From assembly GCA_013003245.1 (NCBI GenBank), contig JABDJX010000090.1, positions 1 to 32,099 of the forward strand: DNA of 32,099 nucleotides, read 5' to 3'. Below the pieces are notes generated by a model that was given only the letters and a program-made list of their open reading frames with translations, had not been told where the DNA came from and did no database searches. Position numbers and translations under genes: made by a program. Shown piece by piece: positions 6,567 to 15,222 of the stretch; position 1 is the stretch's first letter, and every line of letters begins with the position of its first letter. This DNA comes from Silicimonas sp. (lineage in GTDB: Bacteria; Pseudomonadota; Alphaproteobacteria; Rhodobacterales; Rhodobacteraceae).

Positions 6567-8561
6567 CTATCGCAAAGCAACCGCTGTGCGCTTCTCCGTC
6601 TGATAAGCAGTTGCATTTCTTAACGCGTCTTTTGCCATCACCGGCGCACCGAAGAGATAGCCTTGTGCCTTGGAAACCCCCAAATCAAAGACCCTGCGGG
6701 CTTGGTCCTCGTTTTCAATGCCTTCAACGATGACGTCCATATTCAGGTTCTTGGCAAGGTCGACAACTGAATCCAGAACGAATGCTGCTTCTTCTGATTC
6801 GTGGATCTCCGAAACCAGGGATCTGTCGATTTTAAGTTCGTCCGCCGCAATTGCCCGCAGGTATGCGAGCGAAGAGTATCCTGCTCCAAAGTCATCAATC
6901 GAAATCTTTACGCCAAGATCTCTAAATGCGCATAATATATTCTGCACCAAAGCCCAGTCGTTCAATTGAACGCTTTCAGTAATTTCAAGAGTCAGAAGGC
7001 TTGGAGTAATCCCGGACTTTTCAATCGCTGCACGGACCAGTTCGACGACCTGCATGTTCGCAAAGTGTGTACCCGACAAGTTTACGCTGACGCCAAAGTT
7101 GGTTCCATGTAATTTGTTCCAATCCGCGAGGGTCTTTGCAGCCTCCGAAAGCATGTGTTTATCAATATCAATGATCAGTCCGCTTTCTTCGGCAAGAGTA
7201 ATGAACTGGACCGGGGACACCAACTGACCATTACGTTGCCAACGAACCAGCGCTTCAAATCCGGTAATAGCGCGATCAGGAAGCGATACCTTGGGCTGAA
7301 GAAAGAGCTTTAGATCACCATTGGTTATTGCTGATGGCAAGTCCTCGAGCATCGCGTTGCGCTCTTCCAATTGCGCAGCAAGATCATTGTCATAGAAAGT
7401 ATAGCAGCTGCGGCCTTCGGCTTTGGCGCGGTAAAGTGAAAAATCTGCAGCTCTCAGGATCCAGCTCATTTCAACCTGTCGTGAGGTTGATATTTGCGAT
7501 GTTGTGGCAAGGCCAATGCTGACACCCGTTGTAATCGTATCGTTGCCAACTTTATGGGGGCGGGCCGCCCGGCTAATCACAGCACGGCAATATTCACTTA
7601 ACTTAGCAAAGTCGTCGGTTGGTAAGACGACCGCAAATTCATCTCCAGACAAACGTGCGGCGAACCCGTTCAAAGTCTTTGCAGGCAGCTCTAATATCTC
7701 GGCGATATATCGCAAAACATCGTCGCCGACAGCGTGCCCGTACGTATCGTTAACTGATTTGAAGTTGTCGACGTCGACAATGGCGACGGCAGTTTTTGTT
7801 CTTCCTTCAAGGTATTGCGCCAATTTATTCTGCAGCTGAACCCGGTTCGGAAGTTTAGTGAGTGGATCAAAAAAAGCTAGAAAGCGTTCGTTTTCTTCTG
7901 CAATTTCCCGGGCCCTTCTTGCCACAATCTCGCGTCTTAGGAGGGATATGGCAACCAAACCGACAAGACTCAAGGCAGCTACTGCGACCCAAAGAAACCG
8001 GGTTTTGCTTAGCAAAGCGTCAGTTTGACGTGCCGTGATTTCCTCGCTTTCGCGGCTGAGCGTAGTTAAATAGGTATGGAGCGACCGCCTAGATCTGTCA
8101 GAAGCATCAATGAGCTGCGTTAGAAAAGCTCCATAGTCCGCATCAGTCTCAGTAAGATACGCGTCGGTCAAACCAACGATCTCATCAAGACTTTCGATAA
8201 CTCCTCTCGATGGCTTAAAGACATCCGGGTCAGGGTAGACAGACTTTAAGTGATCTGCCCGTACGAAAAGGATATCGACAGCAGCTTGAACATCCTCGCG
8301 ATGCTCCAGTGTTATCCCCTCGTAATTGCGGGCGTCGAAAAGCAAAAAGTTCAACCGCTGTATCTCACTCATCGCGACAAATCCGTTTCGGATTTCTCGT
8401 TCGTTGAGAGATTGCACTTCTTGGACGAGGTCGCGCGAAGCACGATCAGCGAGGTTCGCAACGAAAAACAGGAGTGCCAAAAGAAATACGCCGAAAAATA
8501 CAACGCCGATGCGAGAGGTGGCAAGTTCAGACCACCACAAAACGTTTGCTTGCTTGTTCAA
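6567..8561 (-). CDS. Membrane GGDEF-EAL c-di-GMP enzyme, DcpA-like partner of a pterin sensor
   Basis: 664-residue inner-membrane protein that could both make and degrade c-di-GMP. Order: TM1 about 17-37, periplasmic helical domain 38-187 (no Cache or PAS signature recognised), TM2 about 188-208, GGDEF domain 230-385 with SGDEF at 305-309 and FDPLTKLPNR at its start, EAL domain 405-645. The EAL core looks intact: FEALVRW, NLSGTHF, EITES, DDFGAGYSSL, LKIDRSLV and VEGIENEDQ with QGYLFG. SGDEF variants are often active, so both activities are possible. The start is taken as TTG 8561, three bases after the stop of the upstream SUOX-like gene, which implies coupled translation. This order (SUOX-fold periplasmic protein, then GGDEF-EAL) matches pruR-dcpA of Agrobacterium, where pterin-bound PruR switches DcpA toward phosphodiesterase activity. 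The assignment by analogy is inference. Confidence 0.88.
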   Translation of the reverse strand: MNKQANVLWWSELATSRIGVVFFGVFLLALLFFVANLADRASRDLVQEVQSLNEREIRNGFVAMSEIQRLNFLLFDARNYEGITLEHREDVQAAVDILFVRADHLKSVYPDPDVFKPSRGVIESLDEIVGLTDAYLTETDADYGAFLTQLIDASDRSRRSLHTYLTTLSRESEEITARQTDALLSKTRFLWVAVAALSLVGLVAISLLRREIVARRAREIAEENERFLAFFDPLTKLPNRVQLQNKLAQYLEGRTKTAVAIVDVDNFKSVNDTYGHAVGDDVLRYIAEILELPAKTLNGFAARLSGDEFAVVLPTDDFAKLSEYCRAVISRAARPHKVGNDTITTGVSIGLATTSQISTSRQVEMSWILRAADFSLYRAKAEGRSCYTFYDNDLAAQLEERNAMLEDLPSAITNGDLKLFLQPKVSLPDRAITGFEALVRWQRNGQLVSPVQFITLAEESGLIIDIDKHMLSEAAKTLADWNKLHGTNFGVSVNLSGTHFANMQVVELVRAAIEKSGITPSLLTLEITESVQLNDWALVQNILCAFRDLGVKISIDDFGAGYSSLAYLRAIAADELKIDRSLVSEIHESEEAAFVLDSVVDLAKNLNMDVIVEGIENEDQARRVFDLGVSKAQGYLFGAPVMAKDALRNATAYQTEKRTAVALR

Positions 8562-8564
8562 ACC

Positions 8565-9068
8565 TTATTCAACCGGTTCGATACGCGCCGCCATCCAGAC
8601 AAGATGACTATCACCTGCGTATTCAGAGGCCTCAAACGCATCGCGATCAATGATGAACTGGATCGGCCCACGTGCACGCCTAGAGTGCGGCTTGTCATTA
8701 ACGCGTGTTGCGACAAGTATATCGACGCTTTCCCATACCTCCCTCTCTATTGTCACTGCATAGTCGTTTTCAGCAAGAACGCGAATGGCAGGAAGCTCTG
8801 CCAAGCCGTTGGCTTCCAGAAGATCCCTCAGCAAGATGCCATCAAACTGTGCCGGAACCTCGCGCCAAGGTGTTTTTGTTTCAATCCGGAAAGTTGGGAA
8901 CAATTCAATCTCAGATGGGGAATAGGCCTTCTGAGAACCATCAGGGGCAACAACGACAAGCTCTGCCTTACTATGAGTCAAAGGTGCCAGATTTACGGGC
9001 TCCGGTTGTCCAGCAATTGCTGGCCCTGAGAGCGCCAAGGCCAAAGCCACTATACCAATTCTACGCAT
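8565..9068 (-). CDS. Periplasmic SUOX-fold pterin-binding-like protein (PruR-like)
   Basis: 167-residue exported protein. ATG 9068 is chosen because AGGA lies about 9 nt upstream and the protein then starts with MRRIGIVALALALSGPAIAG, a clear Sec signal. The mature part shows sulfite-oxidase (Oxidored_molyb, PF00174-like) fold traits: a strand-rich start (AELVVVAPDGSQKAYS), PAQFDGILLRDLLEANGL equivalent to the 'F-x-G-x-x-L-x-D-L-L' helix, NDYAVTI, RRARGPIQFIID, and a terminal HLVWMAARIEPVE. It contains no cysteine, so it cannot supply the Mo-ligating thiol of true sulfite oxidases. In Agrobacterium, PruR is such a protein; it binds a monapterin and controls the adjacent GGDEF-EAL protein DcpA. 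The stop is 3 nt before the GGDEF-EAL gene. An alternative is an uncharacterised COG3915-type protein. Confidence 0.75.
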   Translation of the reverse strand: MRRIGIVALALALSGPAIAGQPEPVNLAPLTHSKAELVVVAPDGSQKAYSPSEIELFPTFRIETKTPWREVPAQFDGILLRDLLEANGLAELPAIRVLAENDYAVTIEREVWESVDILVATRVNDKPHSRRARGPIQFIIDRDAFEASEYAGDSHLVWMAARIEPVE

Positions 9069-9305
9069 TGCCGTATTTCCTTGTGTCATTTGCCCCGTCA
9101 CCTGTTAGCTTTTCCTGCCTTAAATCCAAGTTAAGCTCCTCGAGCTCTTCTAAAGCGAGCATCCCGCTCCGTGCCGCAATTACGGAAATTCGGACAAAGA
9201 AACCCACAAATGGCTTTCGTCCACGGAAAACGGACAATTTGACACAATTTTGCCCATTTCCGGTGATTACCTGCAAGGAATGGGGCCCGAGTAACGGAGG
9301 ACGCG

Positions 9306-10133
9306 ATGATTATGCGCGTTTTCAATATTTTACCGCCTGCTGCGTGTTATTTGCTATCAGCAGTTGCGGTTGCATCGACATACTACATTTACGAAGGCGT
9401 CTTCGTTGAGAGACAGGCCATGAAAGTGGCTTTGGCTACTCAGGCACCTGAGGCCATCCGCATCGATGAATTTAGAGGCGAGACCACTCCGATTGGCGAG
9501 GTCTCCTTTATCGCGCAGCTTCGCACCGATTGGACACATGCGTTTGTTGTCCGCGAAGACAATATCTCGGTTGAAAAAACAATCAGCTATCTTGTGGCCC
9601 CCGGCGCATCCGAGCTTGGCACTGAGGCTTTGGCTGCAATATACATTCCGGCGGAAAAAACTGAGAGCTTGGATGCATGGCTTGCTGCCTCTGCAATCGA
9701 AACAAGCCCTTTGGGTCAGCTTTATCAATTGAACGGGCGTGTCGTAGATGGCGATGAAAAGACACGCGCCACTGTCCACTTGCTTGAAAGTGGTTTGCGG
9801 GCGTCAGAAGATTTCGTCGTGATCGAACCATTCCTTGAAGGGCGCACAGCTGCTCTTACACCGCCGCCGATGGATTATAGTGGGTACATTGTCGGGGGTC
9901 TTATAGCGCTGCTACTTGCATTTCTGGGATATCAACGTTCGATCGAAGATCGTTCAAGTCGGCAACCACGGGTGACATCAACGGAAGTCATGTCGAAATT
10001 GTCGCCGATGGCCACGGGCACTGCCGATCCCGATCTTGATTTAGTGCCACCACGCACAATCTCAAAGGCCGATCCAAACAGCCCATTGGGCCGGATTCAG
10101 GCACGCGCTCAAAGTGAATCTCTGGAATCGTAA
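9306..10133 (+). CDS. Uncharacterised bitopic membrane protein
   Basis: I do not recognise this 275-residue protein. It has an N-terminal membrane segment (about residues 9-30), a 160-residue extracytoplasmic region with mixed strands and helices and no cysteine or metal-site pattern, a second membrane segment (about 197-215, IVGGLIALLLAFLGY), and a polar C-terminal tail of about 60 residues with PPRTISKADPNSPLGRIQAR. The topology, two TM helices around one large periplasmic domain, resembles SURF1-type proteins, but no SURF1 motif is seen. The start at 9306 has GGAGG 5 nt upstream. It is divergent from the PruR-DcpA-like pair and 62 nt upstream of secE on the same strand, though secE appears to have its own promoter. 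Confidence 0.6.
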   Translation: MIMRVFNILPPAACYLLSAVAVASTYYIYEGVFVERQAMKVALATQAPEAIRIDEFRGETTPIGEVSFIAQLRTDWTHAFVVREDNISVEKTISYLVAPGASELGTEALAAIYIPAEKTESLDAWLAASAIETSPLGQLYQLNGRVVDGDEKTRATVHLLESGLRASEDFVVIEPFLEGRTAALTPPPMDYSGYIVGGLIALLLAFLGYQRSIEDRSSRQPRVTSTEVMSKLSPMATGTADPDLDLVPPRTISKADPNSPLGRIQARAQSESLES

Positions 10134-10140
10134 GCAACTC

Positions 10141-10169
10141 TTGAATTCAGGCGGCGTGACGCGTATCTG
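10141..10169 (+). promoter_or_regulatory. secE: Candidate sigma-70 promoter of secE
   Basis: TTGAAT (10141-10146) and TATCTG (10164-10169) are separated by exactly 17 nt, 27 nt before the secE start. The spacer contains GGCGTGACGCG, which also occurs upstream of rplK at 14748. Confidence 0.4.
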
Positions 10170-10195
10170 CCTCTTCGATAGTTGAGGAATGCCCA

Positions 10196-10390
10196 ATGGC
10201 CACCAATCCCGTTCAGTTCGTGCAGCAAGTACGCGCCGAAGTCGCCAAAGTCATTTGGCCCACGCGTCGTGAAGTGATTCTGACATCCCTGATGGTGTTT
10301 GCCTTGGCTCTTGTCACGGCAGCCTTCTTCTTTTTCGTCGATTTCCTGATCCGTCAGGGCCTGCAGGGTATTCTGACGTTTTTCGGATAA
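10196..10390 (+). CDS. secE: Preprotein translocase subunit SecE
   Basis: Small essential clamp of the SecYEG channel in the inner membrane. At 64 residues it is the short, single-TM form typical of alphaproteobacteria. The conserved amphipathic segment VRAEVAKVIWPTRREVI precedes one membrane helix (about 31-50), exactly the SecE signature. GAGGAA lies about 8 nt upstream of the ATG. Normally nusG follows directly; here a decayed DUF1963 gene and an SDR gene intervene. A short hairpin at 10421-10439 (TTGTCGC / GCGGCAA) downstream might weakly end transcription. Confidence 0.95.
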   Translation: MATNPVQFVQQVRAEVAKVIWPTRREVILTSLMVFALALVTAAFFFFVDFLIRQGLQGILTFFG

Positions 10391-10473
10391 ACGCACCGAT
10401 TTCTGACTAAGTTCAAATTGTTGTCGCATTTTGCGGCAAGTTTAGGGTCGAATAAGTCTCGAGCCAAAACAAT

Positions 10474-11191
10474 ATGCCGCGAAATCCGCCGCCACTAGCA
10501 CAACCCGCGATCACAATCACGCCTAGTTCCGAACCGATGGTCGCGCCATCGCCGGTCATCTTTGGCGGTGCCCCACAGCTACCACCCACGACAGATTGGC
10601 CAATCAACAGCGAAGGGCGGCCGATGCACTTTTTCGCACAGTTCGATTTGGGCGCCTTGCCACGTTCAATGGAGCAAGCGGACCAAACGTTTGAGATGCC
10701 AAAGTTTCCCACAAGCGGAACGCTTTTCATCTTTTTTGCAGCTTGATGGTGCCATGGTTCATCAAGACGGTGCGAAATTCCTTTATGCGCCAGCCGGTGT
10801 AGCCGACGTGCCAGAGCGCGCACCTCCAGACGATATCCCAATCCTCGATGGGGAGTACTACGTCGACATGGACAGGGTGATGCCCTGCAGCACCATGCTG
10901 AACCGTGAATATGGCAGATTGAACACTTACTTGTCTTACCGCGCTTAAAACCCGCTTTGGCGCAATATGGAACGCCCTGCGGAGACGCGCCAGTTGCAGA
11001 TGGTTGGCCTAGGTTACGTGATCCAAAGCGCACCAATCGACCACGAAGACAAAGTGTTGTTGCTACAGGTCAGCAACGCCTGCGGTGTAAATTTCGGCGG
11101 TTACGATATGATCCTACAGGAATGGATTACCTACGAGGATCTCGCCGCTGGTCGTTTCGACCGTACCATCAGCACGCTGGATATGAGTTAG
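10474..11191 (+). pseudogene. Decayed DUF1963 (YwqG-like) gene with frameshift and in-frame stop
   Basis: Three fragments together read as one DUF1963 protein. Fragment 1 (10474-10746, frame 1) has FGGAPQLPPTTDWPINSEGRP and MHFFAQFDLGALPR, ending in GTLFIFFAA. Near 10735-10746, after a T-run, the frame shifts by one base and continues with DGAMVHQDGAKFLYAPAGV in frame 2 up to a TAA at 10946-10948. The same frame then runs on from about 10949 to 11191 through VLLLQVSNACGVNFGGYD and ITYEDLAAGRFDRT, the usual C-terminal DUF1963 block. One single-base indel plus one nonsense change explain it. No good ribosome-binding site precedes 10474. Sequencing error at the T-run could explain the first lesion but not the TAA. 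The function of DUF1963 is unknown. Confidence 0.72.
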
Positions 11192-12165
11192 CGATCCAGC
11201 TGCGTCAGGTCGATCTTGTTCGCTGCGACCAGATTTTTGTACATGTCGATGTCCTGCGAAATCGATTTGCGTAGCGGAGTGTGTTGAATGTCACCGATGA
11301 GGGCGCGCAATCCGCTGTCGTCAAGGTCGGCATCTACCGGCAAAGGCGTATCGGCATCAAAAGTAATTTGTGCCCCAGGCACCATGTCGGTCAAAAACTC
11401 AACAAAATCACCCACGGACATTACGTCATATCGCTGGTTACAGGCAAAGGCCCCGTCTACCTGAGCGTCAGCACAGTCGATAAACGCCTGTGCCACGTCG
11501 GACGCATGATGCAATGATACTTGACCGCCAAATCGAATATGAAACGGCTTGCCAATCGCAGCCGCCAGAATCGCCTTGGCAAAATCTGCCGTCACCCCCT
11601 GATCACGCCCGATCCCAAACACGCTGTGGGGACGCAGACCAATGCTGCCCACGCCCCAGTCTTGTGCATAGATGCGAGCTGTCCCTTCGTTGGCGACCTT
11701 GTAAACACCGTACAGCGTAGACGGGTTCGGCAAAACGCTGTCATCCAGTGGATAGGTGTCATAGCTGCCCGCTGGTCCCAAAACCGCAATCGAACTTGCG
11801 TAAGCAATACTCTTGATACCGGCTGCGCGTGCTGCCTCAAATACGTTAACCGTGCCGTCCACATTCACCGCTGCGCCCAACGCCGGGTTGGCCTTACAAA
11901 ATGGTATTTGCAGGCCTGCTAGATGAATGATGCGGTCTACACCTTCCGATGACACTACGTCAGCCACTGCCTTGGTGTCAGTCACATCAAGCTGCCTCCA
12001 CGTCATCGTCCCCAGAATCTCGTCTGTCATTATCAAACCGGGACGCACCGGGTCATCGCCCAAATCGGTCGCCACGATCCGATGACCGCGCTCGACCAGA
12101 TGTTTTAGTACCCAAGAACCGATGCAGCCCATCGACCCGGTGACAAGGTAAGTGTGATCCGACAT
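11188..12165 (-). CDS. NAD(P)-dependent epimerase/dehydratase (extended SDR)
   Basis: 325-residue Rossmann-fold enzyme of the extended short-chain dehydrogenase family, probably acting on a nucleotide sugar or similar polyol substrate. It has the N-terminal cofactor motif TGSMGCIG, an acidic residue after strand 2 (ATDLGD, suggests NAD), [15 protein letters not shown], a catalytic Ser in YASS (about 124-125) and the YGVYK pair Tyr152/Lys156. [14 protein letters not shown] forms part of the substrate pocket. The precise substrate cannot be read. It is antisense between the DUF1963 remnant, with which its stop overlaps by two bases, and nusG, so it interrupts the secE-nusG order. Confidence 0.85.
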   Translation of the reverse strand: MSDHTYLVTGSMGCIGSWVLKHLVERGHRIVATDLGDDPVRPGLIMTDEILGTMTWRQLDVTDTKAVADVVSSEGVDRIIHLAGLQIPFCKANPALGAAVNVDGTVNVFEAARAAGIKSIAYASSIAVLGPAGSYDTYPLDDSVLPNPSTLYGVYKVANEGTARIYAQDWGVGSIGLRPHSVFGIGRDQGVTADFAKAILAAAIGKPFHIRFGGQVSLHHASDVAQAFIDCADAQVDGAFACNQRYDVMSVGDFVEFLTDMVPGAQITFDADTPLPVDADLDDSGLRALIGDIQHTPLRKSISQDIDMYKNLVAANKIDLTQLDR

Positions 12166-12235
12166 GCGCTTTCCCCACTTTTGTACGTACCATCACCGTC
12201 AATCAGGTGGCAGGATTTGGCAAGGGCGAAGGCTC

Positions 12236-12264
12236 TTGAAAGAAAGCGCCAAGCGTTGTATCCC
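12236..12264 (+). promoter_or_regulatory. nusG: Candidate promoter of nusG
   Basis: TTGAAA (12236-12241), a 17-nt spacer and TATCCC (12259-12264). Because an antisense SDR gene separates nusG from secE, nusG needs its own promoter in this gap. This is the best-spaced candidate; the -10 is weak. Confidence 0.35.
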
Positions 12265-12372
12265 GCGCTCAACTTCCCGACAGCACGATGGTTTAACAAG
12301 CGACAAGCGGGTCGTGCCGGGAAAGACATGGACGCGGGTGATTCCCCGCATGGATTGAGAAAAGGACGAGCA

Positions 12373-12906
12373 ATGGCCAAACGTTGGTATTCTGTGAGCG
12401 TGCTGTCGAACTTTGAAAAGAAAGTCGCAGAACAGATTCGCCACTCGGTCGTCGATCAGGGTCTGGAAGATCAGATCGAAGAGGTTCTGGTGCCGACCGA
12501 AGAGGTCATCGAAATCCGTCGCGGCAAAAAGGTGACTGCCGAGCGGCGCTTTATGCCCGGCTATGTTCTGGTTCGCATGGAGATGTCTGACGAAGGCTAT
12601 CACCTGATCACCTCAATCAACCGCGTCACGGGCTTTCTTGGCCCGCAGGGGCGCCCAATGCCAATGCGCGACGCAGAAGTTCAGGCGATCCTTGGCCGCG
12701 TCGAAGAAGGCGAAAGCGCACCGAAGCTGATGATCTCGTTCGACGTGGGCGAACAGGTCAAGGTCAACGACGGCCCGTTCGAAGATTTCGACGGCACCGT
12801 GGAAGATGTCGACGAAGAGAACCAGCGCCTGAAAGTGACAGTTTCTATCTTTGGCCGCGCCACGCCTGTCGAGTTGGAGTTCACGCAGGTCAGCAAACAG
12901 AATTGA
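12373..12906 (+). CDS. nusG: Transcription termination/antitermination factor NusG
   Basis: 177-residue elongation factor that binds the RNA polymerase clamp by its NGN domain and links to Rho or ribosomal S10 by its KOW domain. Sequence evidence: [17 protein letters not shown] at the N-terminus, [12 protein letters not shown], a NRVTGFLG segment, and the C-terminal KOW motif [20 protein letters not shown]. The start at 12373 is preceded by AAAGGA with 7 nt spacing and gives the normal N-terminus; an in-frame reading from 12154 is an upstream extension without similarity. Unusually, an antisense glycosyltransferase gene starts its 3' end 8 nt after the nusG stop, cutting it off from rplK. Confidence 0.96.
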   Translation: MAKRWYSVSVLSNFEKKVAEQIRHSVVDQGLEDQIEEVLVPTEEVIEIRRGKKVTAERRFMPGYVLVRMEMSDEGYHLITSINRVTGFLGPQGRPMPMRDAEVQAILGRVEEGESAPKLMISFDVGEQVKVNDGPFEDFDGTVEDVDEENQRLKVTVSIFGRATPVELEFTQVSKQN

Positions 12907-12914
12907 GGTTCATC

Positions 12915-14492
12915 CTAGCCGGATAAATCACATCCGTGGACGTCGAGCGAGGCACCTGGCGGAAGTGTTAATTGGAACTGTTCCAAAGCCGCCATCATCT
13001 GCTCGCGCATTGCGCTATCGACAAGGTAAAACGCCACGGTAGCATGAGCCGCTGTTACTTTGCTGGTTTTTAGGGTGGCGATACGGCACCAGTTTGGCGG
13101 AATCCCAAAAATCTCATACAGCATGGCGAAAGTTATGTCTTTATCTGCCGACAACTGCTGGATTTCTTCTGCTGATAAATCGCCGTCACCCCAAAGTTTA
13201 CGCGCCGTTTCTGATCCTAGCCCCCAAAGGTCCAATACATACTGGTCATTCTGAAACGAAACCCATCCGATGTCATTGACGGCAACACTGCGGGGAAAAA
13301 ACTCAGTCGCGAAACGATGCATCTGAAATTGCTGTTCGTAAATGTTCTTAGACGCGGCGGGAACTTTCAAAGTTACCACCAAAAATGGCGATGCAACTAC
13401 ACACAAAACGCCTGTAACAGTTGCAAAACCTGAAAATGCACCGATGTCGCGACTTAGTTCGCGCGAAAACGCGATAAGGCCAATCAAAAGTGCAGTGAGG
13501 ACGTAGATTTCATACCTTTCAAACCACCCGTAACGGCCGGCCGAAAGATGGGCTGCAATTGTCAGTATGATTACAACTAAAACAGGACGAACCTGAATTG
13601 CCGAAGGTTTTGACCGGAACAAATCCGCAAAAAGCACTAGTGCGCCAATCGCGATTAATAGGCCTGATCGATCATCGAGTGATCGCGCAAGCGTGTGGCG
13701 AAACCTTTTGATCGCGTCCCAGGCACCATATTCATTCAGGATTACGGCAATCCCTGATTTTGAAAGGACAGAGCTCGGCAGAGATGGTAACCCCATTTTC
13801 GACATTGCATAAAAATAGACCGCAAAAACTGCGATAAGGATACTTCCTGTCACCACAGCTGCCCGCAAGTGCCCCAGGAAAGCTAGCGCCAACAAACCGG
13901 CACCCGCCAAAGCGACACCCTCGAAACGTATCGTAGCGGTTAGTAATATCCCAGCAACAGTCAGTACAACGCCACCATTCTCGTGACAGAGTCGGATTAA
14001 TCCTACAAGTGTCAAACTCGTACCGAGAACGTGCAGCGAGTGCTCCATTCCAGTCAAAGGAAGAGCAACGCTGTTCAGCGCGAAGACAAGCAAAGGCGAC
14101 ATAAGAAGGAAGGCGGGCAGCGTCCAAGCTGCAAAATTGTCCTTAAGACTTTCCCAAAAAAGGCCGCTGACCATCCATAGCACCCAGAAAGTCGGAATGA
14201 CGGTAAGCAAAAGTGGCCCGTAGACGTCCAGACCCACTACCGTGGTGAACGCCAGTAAGAAAGGATACAGAATCGAAGAAGAAGGAGACGCGAATTCGGT
14301 CGCATTTATTCCAAATCCTCCACCAAGCATCGTTTCTGCAAGGCTAAGATGAATATAAACGTCGTCGAGTGGATAGAGCAGTTTCCCGCCAGTTTCTCTG
14401 GTCGCTAACACAAAAGCAGTACTGATGAATACTGCCAGCAAAGCGGTCGAGTACAATTGAAACGCGCGAGGTGATCGCAACATCCATCTCAT
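12915..14492 (-). CDS. GT-C-type polytopic glycosyltransferase-like membrane protein
   Basis: 525-residue protein with about 10-12 membrane segments. The first TM (about 12-30) is followed by LYPLDDVYIHLSLAETM, where Asp43/Asp44 match the catalytic acidic pair in the first periplasmic loop of GT-C enzymes that use polyprenyl-phosphate sugars (PMT/ArnT/arabinofuranosyltransferase-like). EFASPSSSILYPFLLA follows, also typical of these enzymes. The last roughly 120 residues form a soluble, presumably periplasmic domain (NDIGWVSFQNDQYVLDLWGL) seen in several GT-C proteins. Donor and acceptor are unknown; cell-surface polysaccharide or protein glycosylation is likely. It lies antisense between nusG and rplK, alone, with no sugar-pathway neighbours. 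Start at ATG 14492; the RBS is weak. Confidence 0.75.
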   Translation of the reverse strand: MRWMLRSPRAFQLYSTALLAVFISTAFVLATRETGGKLLYPLDDVYIHLSLAETMLGGGFGINATEFASPSSSILYPFLLAFTTVVGLDVYGPLLLTVIPTFWVLWMVSGLFWESLKDNFAAWTLPAFLLMSPLLVFALNSVALPLTGMEHSLHVLGTSLTLVGLIRLCHENGGVVLTVAGILLTATIRFEGVALAGAGLLALAFLGHLRAAVVTGSILIAVFAVYFYAMSKMGLPSLPSSVLSKSGIAVILNEYGAWDAIKRFRHTLARSLDDRSGLLIAIGALVLFADLFRSKPSAIQVRPVLVVIILTIAAHLSAGRYGWFERYEIYVLTALLIGLIAFSRELSRDIGAFSGFATVTGVLCVVASPFLVVTLKVPAASKNIYEQQFQMHRFATEFFPRSVAVNDIGWVSFQNDQYVLDLWGLGSETARKLWGDGDLSAEEIQQLSADKDITFAMLYEIFGIPPNWCRIATLKTSKVTAAHATVAFYLVDSAMREQMMAALEQFQLTLPPGASLDVHGCDLSG

Positions 14493-14629
14493 TCATATTA
14501 TTCCGAAATATGTAACATCTGCAGGTAGCTTTTACCGAACATCACATGCGCTCTGCTGTCAAAGCAAGGCTCTTTGCGGTTTTCTAGGTTCTACAGTTGA
14601 AATCGCTGCGCTTACCCAATGGGTATCTC

Positions 14630-14658
14630 TTGCATCCAAGGTGCATTCGGCCTATTCG
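14630..14658 (+). promoter_or_regulatory. Candidate promoter of rplK-rplA
   Basis: Within the 298-nt gap before rplK, TTGCAT (14630-14635), a 17-nt spacer and TATTCG (14653-14658) could start a leader of about 125 nt. A private promoter is required because the gene upstream is antisense. I see no other clear signal in 14493-14629. Confidence 0.3.
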
Positions 14659-14748
14659 CAACTCGAGTTGCAGGAGTCACTTGCGCTCATTCTTGTGGAA
14701 GGCGCGGGCATCGCGATGCTCAGACCGGACCACATCGACAAAATCCAG

Positions 14749-14764
14749 GCGTGACGCGTCACGC
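14749..14764. promoter_or_regulatory. Perfect 16-bp palindrome in the rplK leader
   Basis: GCGTGACGCGTCACGC is fully self-complementary and lies 26 nt before the rplK start. It could be a hairpin-poor DNA operator or part of the leader where L1 autoregulates. The first 11 bases, and one more upstream G, recur in the secE promoter at 10153-10164. Confidence 0.4.
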
Positions 14765-14790
14765 GGGAGTTGAGAAAAGGAGTTGGTCTT

Positions 14791-15219
14791 ATGGCCAAAA
14801 AAGTAGCTGGCACCATGAAGCTTCAGGTGCCCGCCGGACAAGCGAACCCCTCCCCGCCGGTTGGACCGGCGCTGGGTCAGCGCGGCATCAATATCATGGA
14901 ATTCTGTAAGGCTTTTAACGCCAAAACACAGGAGATGGAGCCGGGCGCGCCCTGCCCGACCATTATCACTTATTATCAGGACAAATCCTTCTCGATGGAC
15001 ATTAAGACGCCCCCTGCGTCGTACTTCCTGAAAAAGGCGGCCAAGCTGAAATCCGGCGCCAACAATCCAAGCCGCGAGATCGTGGGTTCGGTCACCACCA
15101 AACAGGTGCGTGAGATCGCCGAAACCAAGATGAAAGACCTCAGCGCGAACGATGTTGAGCAGGCGATGAAGATCATCCTTGGGTCCGCCAAGTCGATGGG
15201 TATCGAGGTGAAAGGGTAA
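14791..15219 (+). CDS. rplK: 50S ribosomal protein L11
   Basis: 142-residue component of the GTPase-associated centre of the large subunit. It shows [20 protein letters not shown], the proline-rich N-terminal block, [12 protein letters not shown], and the RNA-binding C-terminal domain with [13 protein letters not shown] and [17 protein letters not shown] lies 8 nt before ATG 14791; a 7-residue N-terminal extension (from 14770) is rejected. rplA begins 3 nt after its stop. A classical L1-autoregulated pair. Confidence 0.98.
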   Translation: MAKKVAGTMKLQVPAGQANPSPPVGPALGQRGINIMEFCKAFNAKTQEMEPGAPCPTIITYYQDKSFSMDIKTPPASYFLKKAAKLKSGANNPSREIVGSVTTKQVREIAETKMKDLSANDVEQAMKIILGSAKSMGIEVKG

Positions 15220-15222
15220 ATC

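Noticed and set aside
8250-9029. Long plus-strand frame (259 codons) opposite the PruR-like and GGDEF-EAL genes
   Set aside because: Cysteine-rich, spans two real genes on the other strand, and has no recognisable domain; a shadow frame.
10421-10439. Hairpin TTGTCGC/GCGGCAA after secE as terminator
   Set aside because: Only a 7-bp stem with a G-U pair and no real T-tract follows; kept as a remark under secE.
12154-12372. 73-codon N-terminal extension of nusG
   Set aside because: NusG begins at its normal N-terminus at 12373 with an AAAGGA site; the extension overlaps the SDR start region and has no similarity.
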